DNA of 64,000 bases from Clostridium estertheticum subsp. estertheticum (GTDB lineage Bacteria; Bacillota; Clostridia; Clostridiales; Clostridiaceae). Below the pieces are notes generated by a model. That model searched no databases. It was not told the DNA's origin and worked only from the letters and a program-made list of their open reading frames with translations. The translations under genes were made by a program, and so were the position numbers. This document shows positions 1 to 8,250 of this stretch, piece after piece. The DNA lies in contig NZ_CP015756.1 of NCBI RefSeq assembly GCF_001877035.1, forward strand, positions 673,001 through 737,000. Reading direction: 5' to 3'. Position 1 is the stretch's first letter, and each line of letters starts with the position of its first letter.

Positions 1-1
1 C

Positions 2-547
2 GGACTTAACATTATAGAAAAGGAAAGTGATAGACTTACAGTGATGGTGGAAGAATTGTTGGACTTTTCCAAATTTATATCTGGAAAAGCACCACTTAAA
101 AAAGAATATGTAAATATTCAAAGCATTATAACCTACATAGAAAAACAGTTTATGCCAAAGTCAATACGTCACAATATTAACTTTACTTGTAAAATACAAG
201 AGGATTTAGTCCCTGTTTTTGCGGATGAGAAAAGGTTAAATCAAGTTATTAGCAACATTTTAGATAATGCCTTTAATTTTACAAAAGAAGGAGGCAACGT
301 AACACTTGAAGCATGTATTGATGGTAATAATATTTGTATTATTGTGAAAGATAATGGAATAGGAATTTCACCGGAGGATTTGCCTAAAGTCACAGAAAAA
401 TTCTTCAAGGGTAGAACAAGTATGTCACAAAATGGGATAGGACTATCTCTTTGCAAAGAAATTATAGAAATGCATAATGGTAAACTTGAGATTTCAAGCG
501 AATATGGCAAGGGTACAGATGTTAAAATGTTTTTACCTCTGACATAA
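2..547 (+). CDS. Sensor histidine kinase, C-terminal part (cut by window edge)
   Basis: The frame is open at the left edge, so the sensor domain and most of the dimerisation helix lie outside the window. The visible part begins in the second half of a HisKA-like helix (ESDRLTVMVEELLDFSKF) and continues into a complete HATPase_c domain. The N box is NQVISNILDNAFNF, the G1 box is DNGIGIS and the G2 region is NGIGLSLCKE. Such kinases autophosphorylate on His and pass the phosphate to a response regulator, which must be upstream of the window. The next gene starts 38 bases downstream on the same strand and may be co-transcribed. Confidence 0.9.
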   Translation, partial: GLNIIEKESDRLTVMVEELLDFSKFISGKAPLKKEYVNIQSIITYIEKQFMPKSIRHNINFTCKIQEDLVPVFADEKRLNQVISNILDNAFNFTKEGGNVTLEACIDGNNICIIVKDNGIGISPEDLPKVTEKFFKGRTSMSQNGIGLSLCKEIIEMHNGKLEISSEYGKGTDVKMFLPLT

Positions 548-585
548 GAAGGAATAAAATTTATATATATAAGAGGTGACTCCTG

Positions 586-2049
586 GTGAAAAAAGCATTA
601 TGTTTATTAGTTATTGTGTTTTCTATTATAATTTTTATATGGAGTCAATATGCAGGATTAACTTTAAGCTCTCAAGTATTGCATAAAAAACTTACTGTTT
701 CGCCTATACAGGGAAGTTGGATAGTAGAGAAATATGTTTCTATTGGTGGAACTACAATTGATGATGAAAAAGCAAAAAAATTACTTGGAAAAATTGCTTA
801 TTTTAGGGGAGATACAGTTGAGTTTAATGGCAATATCTCTAAGGATGTTAAATATAAAGTTAAGTCCGTTAATACTAAAAGTTATTTTTGGAATAGTATA
901 AAAATAAGTGCCAAAAGCTTAGGGATAAAAAATACTGATGTACAAATTATTACTATTAATTCTAATGAAACTTTTTTTGATGAGTACATAAAGCTTAATG
1001 ATTTAACCCTTATAAAGAACTATGAGGGTACCTTATTATATTTTCACAAAGCAAAAGATTCTTCTGCGGCCCATTCATATAATAAGGATAACAATACAAA
1101 AATTCTAATCAGCAAAGCAGAAAAAGAAATACGATCTAAGTCAGGATTATTACTTGGACTAAGATATGAAAATCCGCAAGATGATATTGGTCTGAGTAAA
1201 TATTCATATAAAACTTTATGGATTAGTTCAGTAAATAATAAAATGCTTCCCATCCTTGAAACTAAAGATTTGTTGCTTCCAAGGCAAGATGGGTTTTGGA
1301 AGGTAGGGATAGGTAATAAAATAAAAAATGGAGATTCTAAGGACATACTTTGGTCTTATCCAATTAATTTACTTAATCCTACTAAACCCATAAATTCAAA
1401 AAAAATAAAGTATACTAAAACAGAAGGTAGTATAGCTATTAAATTTGTAGGCAGTAATTATGTTTCTACTGATACTGTGCAGGATGTAAATAATAATGAT
1501 TTAGAAAAGAAGTACTCTAATAATAAGCTTAAAATATTTCCAATGGATAATTTAATGGGAGAACCTATAAAACTTACAAGCATACTCCCAAGGGAAATAG
1601 AAAAAGCTACTTTCTCAGGTACAATTTTAAATATAAATAAAAGTACCCAAGATGAAAAGTTAGAAAAAGTAGATAATAATTTGGGTGTAATAAGAAGAAG
1701 TGGACGATGGATACTAAGAGGAAGAATGCCTCAATCAAATAGCGAAGATTCATTTATAGATTTTGATATTCCTTATGCTACACCTAAATCGTTAACTACC
1801 TATGATAATTTATTTCCTTCTTTTAACGTAATAAAAACAAAGGTACCAAGCGCAGTGGATGCTTATTCATCTCCTAATAGAGACTTTGTTGTTGTTCTAA
1901 CTAATACAGAATTAATGGTATTTAGTATAAAAGGATATAACCTGGGGGAAAAGTCATTAACTTTGGAATTTAAAGCAGGAGAAGTGCCAGTAATGTCTCA
2001 GTGGGCTACAGGTAATTATGTGGATGAGTGGCAAAAAAAAGTAAAATAA
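586..2049 (+). CDS. Secreted or membrane-anchored protein of unknown function
   Basis: 487 residues beginning at a GTG preceded by an AAGAGGTG ribosome binding site. One hydrophobic segment (about residues 4-22) looks like an uncleaved signal anchor; there is no lipobox. The rest is hydrophilic, Lys/Asn rich and mostly beta-like, with no motif I recognise. It follows a sensor kinase gene by 38 bases, so it may be an output or accessory protein of that two-component system; this is inference from position. Its last 39 codons and terminator are repeated at 3404-3521 as part of a tandem duplication. The stop codon lies inside the terminator hairpin. Confidence 0.85.
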   Translation: MKKALCLLVIVFSIIIFIWSQYAGLTLSSQVLHKKLTVSPIQGSWIVEKYVSIGGTTIDDEKAKKLLGKIAYFRGDTVEFNGNISKDVKYKVKSVNTKSYFWNSIKISAKSLGIKNTDVQIITINSNETFFDEYIKLNDLTLIKNYEGTLLYFHKAKDSSAAHSYNKDNNTKILISKAEKEIRSKSGLLLGLRYENPQDDIGLSKYSYKTLWISSVNNKMLPILETKDLLLPRQDGFWKVGIGNKIKNGDSKDILWSYPINLLNPTKPINSKKIKYTKTEGSIAIKFVGSNYVSTDTVQDVNNNDLEKKYSNNKLKIFPMDNLMGEPIKLTSILPREIEKATFSGTILNINKSTQDEKLEKVDNNLGVIRRSGRWILRGRMPQSNSEDSFIDFDIPYATPKSLTTYDNLFPSFNVIKTKVPSAVDAYSSPNRDFVVVLTNTELMVFSIKGYNLGEKSLTLEFKAGEVPVMSQWATGNYVDEWQKKVK

Positions 2050-2084
2050 GTGCTAACGCGGCTATGCGCGTTAGCACTTATTTT
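2043..2084. terminator. Bidirectional terminator holding both convergent stop codons
   Basis: Perfect 18-bp inverted repeat (arms 2043-2060 and 2067-2084, loop GCTATG), AT-rich at the ends so that either strand ends in a U run. The stop codon of the upstream + gene (2047-2049) and that of the convergent deacetylase gene (2078-2080) both lie within the stem. Confidence 0.9.
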
Positions 2085-2989
2085 ATTGTTCTAAATTCAT
2101 ATCCTTTACCTTTTAAATATTCTATAATTTGAGGTAATGCATTAGCAGTTTGCATTTTACCATAAGTGTCATGCATTAATATAACCAATTTTTCTTGTGT
2201 TCCAACCTCTTCCTTTAATACGTTAAGTAACTCGTGTGGAGTTTTATTTGGCTTACCTTCAGCATCTTTGATTTCAGCGTTCCAATCTAGACTAATCATA
2301 TTTCTTTCCTTTAGCTTTGCATCGAACTCTGGTAAATTCGGATCTCTATAATATGCTCTTGACATATATCCTCCTGGCACTCTTAAAATCCTTGTACTAA
2401 AATCCTGGCCAAGTATATTTTTTAAAGCATTATCATTTTTTTTAACATCGTTCATGAAGATGGGTACATTAATTTTGTTGTTAGGGAATAATGAATTGTG
2501 TTCATTATGATTATAAGTATGATTTCCGATTGCATGTCCCTCATTAAATTCACGTTTTACAAGTTCTTTGCTTTTTTCATTTGCCTCTATGTTTTGACCA
2601 ACCAAAAAGAATGTTGCTTTAACGTTATTTTCTTTTAGAATATCTAGTACCTTTGGGGTCACAGTAGTAGATGGACCATCATCAAAGGTAAGAAATGCTA
2701 TTTTTTGATTATCATTTTTCCCTTTGTAATTTAATATGGCACTTACCTTTGTGGCATCATAAATATACTTTTCTCCTTCTTTATTTACGGTGAAATTCTT
2801 TGTCGATTCATTATTAGTAGCTTTAGTTGTAGCAGTTACTTTAGTAGTAATTGGTACTATTACTGGTTCAGCGTTAACTTCATCTTTAGTAAAACTTTTG
2901 CCTATTATGATTGTCCCTATTAAAATTAAAAAAATGCAGCTACATATTAAACTTATTTTTAAAGGTCTTTTATTAATTCTTTTCTTCAT
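2078..2989 (-). CDS. Polysaccharide deacetylase (NodB family), copy 1
   Basis: Extracellular metal-dependent N-deacetylase of the carbohydrate esterase 4 type, probably acting on peptidoglycan or another N-acetylated wall glycan. ATG at 2989 is chosen because GGAG lies 8 bases before it; the frame extends three codons further to a GTG. One N-terminal membrane segment (about residues 10-30) and a Thr-rich linker precede the NodB domain. Its motifs are all present: TFDDGP (Asp base and metal Asp), GNHTYNH (two metal His), RVPGG, DWN, and ILMHD with the catalytic His. 303 residues. The gene is convergent with the unknown secreted-protein gene and is about 93% identical to the next gene, which arose by tandem duplication. 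Confidence 0.93.
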   Translation of the reverse strand: MKKRINKRPLKISLICSCIFLILIGTIIIGKSFTKDEVNAEPVIVPITTKVTATTKATNNESTKNFTVNKEGEKYIYDATKVSAILNYKGKNDNQKIAFLTFDDGPSTTVTPKVLDILKENNVKATFFLVGQNIEANEKSKELVKREFNEGHAIGNHTYNHNEHNSLFPNNKINVPIFMNDVKKNDNALKNILGQDFSTRILRVPGGYMSRAYYRDPNLPEFDAKLKERNMISLDWNAEIKDAEGKPNKTPHELLNVLKEEVGTQEKLVILMHDTYGKMQTANALPQIIEYLKGKGYEFRTIK

Positions 2990-3403
2990 ATTCACCACTC
3001 CATTAACTAGTATTTATAATTGTATTTTATATAATATAACTGTATATAGTTAAATGTTATTGTATATTTTTTATTCCATATAGATTATTGCTTTCAAAAT
3101 ATTTTTTGTAATTTAATTCCCCCCCAGAATTTTAAATTATTCATATTTTTTAAACACCTAACAAACATGTAAAGCTTAATATAAATATAATGATGTAATT
3201 ATTTTACATGAAATTCATTTATATGACAACATTTTACTATGAATACTATCCCATAAAATCCTCTTTTAAGCTATATACTTATAATACTACTTATTATAAA
3301 CTAAGAGATTACAAAATTATTACAATTTCATTACAGATTATATTAAAACATTCTGGTGTCTTATTTTGAGTACACCTTGTTAAAAAAACGATAATTTTTA
3401 TTT
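2990..3403. other. Upstream region of deacetylase copy 1, no gene seen
   Basis: About 410 bases of AT-rich DNA that should hold the deacetylase promoter. The whole stretch, including a run of C (near 3120), is repeated almost base for base at 4450-4862. I see no open frame or RNA structure that stands out. Confidence 0.6.
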
Positions 3404-3521
3404 AGGATATAAACTGGGGGAAAAGTCATTAACTTTGGAATTTAAAGCAGGAGAAATGCCAGTAATGTCTCAGTGGGCTACAGGTAGTTATGTGGATGAG
3501 TGGCAAAAAAAAGTAAAATAA
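3404..3521 (+). pseudogene. Duplicated 3' tail of the 586-2049 gene
   Basis: The sequence repeats the last 39 codons of the upstream secreted-protein gene (…QWATGSYVDEW…KVK stop) with only a few changes. There is no start codon, ribosome binding site or N-terminal part. It is a passenger of the tandem duplication, not a working gene. Confidence 0.9.
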
Positions 3522-3556
3522 GTGCTAACGCGGCTACGCGCGTTAGCACTTATTTT
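3515..3556. terminator. Bidirectional terminator, duplicated copy
   Basis: Same 18-bp perfect inverted repeat as at 2043-2084, with loop GCTACG instead of GCTATG. It holds the stop codon of deacetylase copy 2 (3550-3552). The stem has stayed perfect in both copies while the loop changed. Confidence 0.9.
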
Positions 3557-4449
3557 ATTGTTCTAAATTCATATCCTTTATCTTTTAAATATTCTATAAT
3601 TTGAGGTAATGCATTAGCAGTTTTCATTTTACCATAAGTATCATGCATTAATATAACTACTTTTTCTTGTGTTCCAACCTGTTCCTTTAATACGTTAAGT
3701 AACTCTTGTGGAGTTTTATTTGGCTTACCTTCAGCATCTTTGATTTCAGCATTCCAATCTATACTAATCATATTTTTTTCCTTTAGATTTGCATCGAACT
3801 CTGGTAAATTCGGATCTCTATAATGTGTTCTTGACATATATCCGCCTGGCACTCTTAAAATCCTTGTACTAAAATCCTGGCCAAGTATATTTTTCAAAGC
3901 ATCATTATTTTTTTTCACATCGCTCATGAAGATGGGTACATTAATTTTGTTGTTAGGGAATAATGAATTGTGTTCATTATGATTATAAGTATGATTTCCG
4001 ATTGCATGTCCCTCATTAAATTCACGTTTTACAAGTTCTTTGCTTTTTTCATTTGATTCTATGTTTTGTCCAACCAGAAAGAATGTTGCTTTAACGTTAT
4101 TTTCTTTTAGAATATCTAGTACTTTTGGGGTTACAGTAGTAGAAGGACCATCATCAAAGGTAAGGAACGCTATTTTATGATTATCGTTTTTACCTTTGTA
4201 ATTTGCTATGGTACTTGCCTTTGCGGCATCATAAATATACTTTTCCCCTTCTTTATTTACGGTGAAATTCTTTGCCGATTCATTATTAGTAGCTTTAGTT
4301 GTAGCAGTTACTTTAGTAGTAATTGGTACTATTACTGGTTCAGCGTTAACTTCATCTTTGGTAAAACTTTTACCTATTATGACTGTACCTATTAAAATCA
4401 AAAAAATGCAACTACATATTAAACTTATTTTTAAAGGTCTTTTCTTCAT
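3550..4449 (-). CDS. Polysaccharide deacetylase (NodB family), copy 2
   Basis: Paralogue of the preceding gene. I count 21 substitutions over 302 aligned residues, plus a four-residue deletion (RINK) in the positively charged N-terminus. All NodB motifs are intact: TFDDGP, GNHTYNH, RVPGG, DWN, ILMHD. The start is ATG at 4449 with GGAG 8 bases upstream; 299 residues. The membrane anchor and Thr-rich linker are kept. Most changes are in the linker and surface positions rather than the motifs, which suggests both copies remain functional. Same predicted role: extracytoplasmic deacetylation of a wall glycan. Confidence 0.92.
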   Translation of the reverse strand: MKKRPLKISLICSCIFLILIGTVIIGKSFTKDEVNAEPVIVPITTKVTATTKATNNESAKNFTVNKEGEKYIYDAAKASTIANYKGKNDNHKIAFLTFDDGPSTTVTPKVLDILKENNVKATFFLVGQNIESNEKSKELVKREFNEGHAIGNHTYNHNEHNSLFPNNKINVPIFMSDVKKNNDALKNILGQDFSTRILRVPGGYMSRTHYRDPNLPEFDANLKEKNMISIDWNAEIKDAEGKPNKTPQELLNVLKEQVGTQEKVVILMHDTYGKMKTANALPQIIEYLKDKGYEFRTIK

Positions 4450-4862
4450 ATTCACCACTCCATTAACTAGTATTTATAATTGTATTTTATATAATATGAC
4501 TGTATATAGTTAAATGTTATTGTATATTTTTTGTTCCATATAGATTATTGCTTTCAAAATATGTTTTTGAATTTAATTACCCCCCCAGAATTTTAAATTA
4601 TTCATATTTTTTAAACACCTAAAAAACATGTAAAGCTTAGTATAAAAATAACGATGTAATTATTTTACATGAAATTCATTTATATGACAACATTTTACTA
4701 TGAATACTATCCCATAAAATCCTCTTTTAAGCTATATACTTATAATACTACTGATTATAAACTAAGAGATTACAAAATTATTACAATTTCATACAGATTA
4801 TATTAAAACATTCTGGTGTCTTCTTTTGAGTACATCTAGTTGAAAAAACGGTAATTCTTATT

Positions 4863-5510
4863 AATGAAAAAAATAAGTTACTTTACATATATATATTAAA
4901 AATACTAAAATATATGTGATATTTCATATGAGTTATATTAATTTTACAGCTCCACAGGATATGATTTAATAAGACTATTTAAAATCATTCCAATTAATCC
5001 AATAAGTCTTGGAATCTTATCATGAAATATAAATACTCCGCCCAGAAGTGTAAATATTACTTCATCAGAATGTATTGATTCTACAACATACGTGCATCAC
5101 TTAGCTCAGTTGCCTTATAAAATAGTATTGTTGTAATAATTCCGGAGAAAACAGCGACTAGTAAGGAGTGCACTACTTGTCATTCAATTGGTAAGCCAAT
5201 TGTTAATAAGCTAAATGATGATTTAATTAACCAAAATTATAGTGTACATTAAAAAAATTATAGTGTACATTAAAAAAAATTATATGAATATGTATATATA
5301 TATACGTTATATTGTAAGCAATCTAATTTACAGAATCAATAAATAATATTTTGAAGTAAGGTTGCAATGTAAACCTTTTAGGTATACAATAAAACTATAC
5401 GGTTCAAGTATACATTTAAGAGCAATATTTCCAAGTATGGTTGATGAAGTAAAACGTATTGGAAAAGTGTAAGGTTATATAACAAGCTATTAGTGAAAGG
5501 AGATAATTTC
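4863..5510. other. Gene-free stretch between deacetylase copy 2 and CoA-transferase
   Basis: Outside the efflux-gene remnant this AT-rich DNA holds a 21-base tandem repeat, two copies of an AATTATAGTGTACATTAA-like unit at about 5234-5276. It also holds the presumed promoter region of the CoA-transferase operon. I see no other intact gene. Confidence 0.5.
4944..5243 (-). pseudogene. Remnant of EmrE-type multidrug efflux transporter gene
   Basis: Reading the minus strand gives the C-terminal part of the multidrug resistance efflux transporter family (ten-TM DMT superfamily, Pfam EmrE PF13536). The pieces are FWLIKSSFSLLTIGLPIE, a TGA where Trp is expected, then VAVFSGIITTILFYKATEL. A frameshift or deletion near 5090 follows, then VVESIHSDEVIFTLLGG and LIGLIGMILNSLIKS to a TAA at 4944. 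The family pattern SGIIATVLFF…VEATQSGEVIFALLGE is plainly recognisable. There is no N-terminal half. It is decayed DNA in an otherwise empty kilobase. Confidence 0.8.
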
Positions 5511-6227
5511 ATGAATAAAGTTATGGATTTAGATGAAGTGATTGAAAAGGTTCAAGATGGAGCGACGATTATGTTTGGTGGCTTTTTAGGGGTGGGAGCA
5601 CCACTTAAAGCAATTGACAAATTGGTAGAAAAAGGTGTTAAGGATTTAACTATAATATCAATAGTTAATGCATATCCTGGTCAAGATTTTGATATTGCGA
5701 GGCTATACAAAAATAAGCAAGTTAAGAAATTAATTACCGCTCATTCTTCTACATGCCAGCTTGCACTGGAACAATTTAAGAACGGAGACATTGAAATTGA
5801 ATACTTTCCAATGGGTAGTCTTGTTGAAAAAATTAGGGCAGCGGGTTCTGGATTAGGTGGAGTGCTTACTCCTACAGGTGTAGGTACATTAGTTGAAGAA
5901 GGAAAACAAAAACTTTTAATAGAGGGTAAAATGTATTTAATTGAATTGCCACTGAAGGCTGATTTTGCATTTATTAAAGGCTATAAAGGCGATAGATTAG
6001 GCAATATACAATATCGTGGCTTAGCAATTAATACCAATCCAATTATGGCAATGGGTGCGGACTATACAGTAGCAGAAGTGAATGAAATAGTTGATGTTGG
6101 TGGTATTGAACCTGAATGCGTAGGCACACCAAGCGTGTTTGTACAGGCCGTTGTACAAGGATATTCATTTGATGAGCATAAACAAGTATATACTGATTTG
6201 TGGGTTAATTCTAAGCAATTAAAATAA
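5511..6227 (+). CDS. atoD: CoA-transferase subunit A (acetate/butyrate-acetoacetate type)
   Basis: Alpha subunit of a family I CoA-transferase that moves CoA between short-chain acids such as acetate, butyrate and acetoacetate. The ATG at 5511 follows AAAGGAGAT; an in-frame GTG at 5493 overlaps that site and is not the start. 238 residues. The family signature IMFGGFLGVGAP near the N-terminus binds CoA, and GSGLGGVLTPTGVGT is typical of AtoD/CtfA. The beta-subunit gene follows after 34 bases, so the two form an operon. The exact acid substrate cannot be told from sequence. Confidence 0.93.
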   Translation: MNKVMDLDEVIEKVQDGATIMFGGFLGVGAPLKAIDKLVEKGVKDLTIISIVNAYPGQDFDIARLYKNKQVKKLITAHSSTCQLALEQFKNGDIEIEYFPMGSLVEKIRAAGSGLGGVLTPTGVGTLVEEGKQKLLIEGKMYLIELPLKADFAFIKGYKGDRLGNIQYRGLAINTNPIMAMGADYTVAEVNEIVDVGGIEPECVGTPSVFVQAVVQGYSFDEHKQVYTDLWVNSKQLK

Positions 6228-6261
6228 TTGATTATTTATAAATCAAAGGAGGTAATTAAAC

Positions 6262-6921
6262 ATGGAAGCAAGAGAAATAATTGCTCGCAGGGCAGCTAAG
6301 GAACTAAGTAATGATCAAGTGGTGAATTTAGGGTTTGGAATGCCTACAGCAGTTGCCAATTATTTAGATGAGGGTGTGGAAGTAATATTGCAATCAGAAA
6401 ATGGATGCTTAATGTTTGGTCCTACGCCAAAACTGGGAAAGGAAGATCCAGATGTTGCAAACTCTGGTGGTCAACCGATTAGCTTATTACCCGGAGCTGC
6501 AGTTTTTGACTTAGCTACATCATTTTGTATTATTCGTGGAGGGCATGTTGACGCCACAGTACTTGGAGCACTTGAGGTAGACCAAGAAGGCAATATTGCC
6601 AACTGGGCTATGCCACTTGCTCCAGGAAAATTTGCACCAGGTATGGGTGGTGCAATGGATTTAGTAAATGGAGCTCGCAAAGTTATTGCTACATTAAAGC
6701 ATTCTAGTAAGAGTGGATCTAAGATATTAAAAAAATGTCTTCTTCCAATTACAGGCAAGGGAGTAGTTGATATTATCGTTACTGAAAAAGCAGTTTTTGA
6801 TGTAACGCCTACTGGGCTTGTACTTATTGAAATGTTTGAAGGATTAACTGTTGAAGATATTCGGAGCATTACAGAGGCTGATTTTACAGTTTCTGATAAG
6901 GTAACAGTATATAGGCTATAG
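6262..6921 (+). CDS. atoA: CoA-transferase subunit B (catalytic Glu subunit)
   Basis: Beta subunit of the same heteromeric enzyme; 219 residues, with AAAGGAGGT before the ATG. The catalytic glutamate that forms the glutamyl-CoA intermediate is in SENGCLMFG (about residue 51). NLGFGMPTAVANYL at the N-terminus and GGHVDATVLGALEVD in the middle are family signatures. Together with subunit A it probably works in acetoacetate or butyrate metabolism in the cytoplasm. A strong hairpin terminator follows at 6974. A long open frame on the opposite strand here is a shadow. Confidence 0.94.
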   Translation: MEAREIIARRAAKELSNDQVVNLGFGMPTAVANYLDEGVEVILQSENGCLMFGPTPKLGKEDPDVANSGGQPISLLPGAAVFDLATSFCIIRGGHVDATVLGALEVDQEGNIANWAMPLAPGKFAPGMGGAMDLVNGARKVIATLKHSSKSGSKILKKCLLPITGKGVVDIIVTEKAVFDVTPTGLVLIEMFEGLTVEDIRSITEADFTVSDKVTVYRL

Positions 6922-6973
6922 ATGTAAAAAGCAGATAATATAACAGATAAGTAAGTTAAACACTCCAAACCGT

Positions 6974-7024
6974 AAAATGAGGTATCTCAGAATGATTTTT
7001 AATCATTTTGAGACACCTCATTTA
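6974..7024. terminator. Terminator between atoA and the convergent dehydrogenase gene
   Basis: Long imperfect inverted repeat (AAATGAGGTATCTCAGAATG against CATTTTGAGACACCTCATTT) with a short T-rich loop. It lies between two convergent genes and can serve both. Confidence 0.8.
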
Positions 7025-7068
7025 CATATATACAAATATTTAATTGTGAACTAAGTAGAGTATAGTAA

Positions 7069-8016
7069 TTATACTTTTGATTCTTCTATAATTGCTTTGA
7101 GTACCTTGGCAGATTCTACAAGTTGATTGTTTTCATCCTCATTGAGGTTAACTTGTAATATTTTCTTTGCTCCTTCTCTACCTAGAATTGTTGGAACTCC
7201 CATATAAACGTCCTCTATTCCATATTCACCTTTTAGTAGAGATGACACTGTAAGAATAGAATTTTCATTACTTAATATTGCCTCAACTATCCTTTTTACA
7301 GCTAGAGCTACAGCATAATAAGTTGCACCTTTTTTTTCAAGGACCTTATAGCCTGCTCTTTTTACATCATTATGAATAGGAGACTTCATATCATAATTAC
7401 ATGTTTTAGTACTAATAGTACAGTACTCATCGATATTCATACCTGCAATACTAGTTAAACTCCAAGTAGCTATTTCTGAATCGCCATGCTCACCCATTAT
7501 ATAGGTATGAATATTCCTAGCGTCAACTTCAAAACGCTGACTAAGAAGATATTTAAGTCTTGAAGTATCAAGAACAGTACCTGATCCAATTACTCTATTA
7601 CTTGGAAAGCCTGAAAGCTTATAGGCTATATAAGTTAATATATCCACAGGGTTTGATACTATTACTAATATAGAATCAGGGCTGTATTTTACAACCTCTG
7701 GAATTATACTTTGGAATACTTTAAAATTGTTTGCTATACAATTGAGTCTTGTTTCTCCTGGTTTCAAACTAATTCCCGCTGTAATAATTACTATATCTGA
7801 ATCTTTTGTATCGGAATATTCTCCTGAAGTTATATCTATAGGTTTTACGAATGAGGCACCATGTGATAAATCCATCGCCTCGCCTTCAGCTTTATCCTTA
7901 TTTATATCTACAATTACAATTTCAGATGCAAGTCCGCTAGTCATTAGAGCAAATGCTGTAGTAGAACCTACAAAACCTGCTCCAATTATAGAAATTTTAT
8001 TTCCTTTTGTTCTCAT
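7069..8016 (-). CDS. ldh: L-lactate dehydrogenase family protein with atypical substrate residue
   Basis: NAD-dependent 2-hydroxyacid dehydrogenase of the LDH/MDH superfamily, 315 residues. The Rossmann motif GAGFVGS is at 12-18, and DTSR at 150-153 supplies the Asp partner and the Arg that grips the carboxylate. The catalytic His177 sits in GEHGDSE and Arg90 in the mobile loop. In ordinary LDHs that loop reads QKPGETR, where the Gln (Gln102 in standard numbering) selects pyruvate. Here it is LKPGETR, so Leu84 takes its place. The enzyme may prefer a bulkier or more hydrophobic 2-oxo acid. A perfect 11-bp inverted repeat lies just upstream at 8040-8066. Confidence 0.9.
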   Translation of the reverse strand: MRTKGNKISIIGAGFVGSTTAFALMTSGLASEIVIVDINKDKAEGEAMDLSHGASFVKPIDITSGEYSDTKDSDIVIITAGISLKPGETRLNCIANNFKVFQSIIPEVVKYSPDSILVIVSNPVDILTYIAYKLSGFPSNRVIGSGTVLDTSRLKYLLSQRFEVDARNIHTYIMGEHGDSEIATWSLTSIAGMNIDEYCTISTKTCNYDMKSPIHNDVKRAGYKVLEKKGATYYAVALAVKRIVEAILSNENSILTVSSLLKGEYGIEDVYMGVPTILGREGAKKILQVNLNEDENNQLVESAKVLKAIIEESKV

Positions 8017-8039
8017 ATAAAAACGTCCCTTCTTTAGTT

Positions 8040-8066
8040 ACTAGTATATAAATATTATATACTAGT
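8040..8066. promoter_or_regulatory. Perfect inverted repeat upstream of ldh, candidate operator
   Basis: ACTAGTATATA, five bases, TATATACTAGT; perfect 11-bp arms, starting 24 bases upstream of the ldh start codon. It does not match the Rex consensus (TTGTTAA N4 TTAACAA). It could be a repressor site for the dehydrogenase gene. Confidence 0.5.
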
Positions 8067-8156
8067 TAATAGCTATTATCAAGATTCTCGATAAATGGTA
8101 AATTCTATTTTAGTCTTCTGTTTATGTATGGATAATGACATTTAAGGAATTTAGTG

Positions 8157-8185
8157 TTGAATTGTAATTGTATACTATATATAAT
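8157..8185 (+). promoter_or_regulatory. Sigma-A promoter for the DUF1430/ABC exporter operon
   Basis: TTGAAT, 17-base spacer, TATAAT. Predicted transcription start is near 8192, about 60 bases before the coding start. Confidence 0.7.
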
Positions 8186-8202
8186 TAGAGTATCAAATTT
8201 TG

Positions 8203-8236
8203 AAACCAAGTAGATTTATTTACTTGGTTTTTATTT
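8203..8236 (+). terminator. Leader terminator (possible attenuator) before the exporter genes
   Basis: Perfect 10-bp stem AAACCAAGTA / TACTTGGTTT with an 8-base loop, followed by TTATTT. It lies between the promoter at 8157-8185 and the start codon at 8251, so a transcript would stop after about 45 bases unless the hairpin is overcome. The 3' edge touches the ribosome binding site AAGGAGAG. Confidence 0.7.
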
Positions 8237-8250
8237 AAGGAGAGATTTCA

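Larger units (their letters stand above)
1932..3403. repeat. Tandem duplication, unit 1 (about 1.47 kb)
   Basis: Begins inside the 3' end of the 586-2049 gene (AGGATATAA) and ends just before the same sequence reappears at 3404. It carries the gene tail, the terminator hairpin, a complete deacetylase gene and about 400 bases of upstream DNA. The copy at 3404-4862 is in the same orientation and directly adjacent. Confidence 0.93.
3404..4862. repeat. Tandem duplication, unit 2 (about 1.46 kb)
   Basis: Second copy of 1932-3403 with scattered substitutions and a few small indels. Similarity stops at about 4862, after GTAATTCTTATT. Because the unit begins inside a coding region, this copy starts with a headless gene fragment. 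Confidence 0.93.

Noticed and set aside
5234-5276. 21-base tandem repeat as a replication or plasmid iteron
   Set aside because: There are only two copies, the DNA is AT rich and no replication gene is nearby; it is most likely slippage in decaying DNA.
6471-6968. 165-codon ORF antisense to atoA
   Set aside because: It covers the CoA-transferase subunit B gene, has no ribosome binding site and shows no recognisable domain.
8040-8066. Rex operator before ldh
   Set aside because: The inverted repeat is perfect but lacks TTGTTAA half-sites, so I did not call it Rex.
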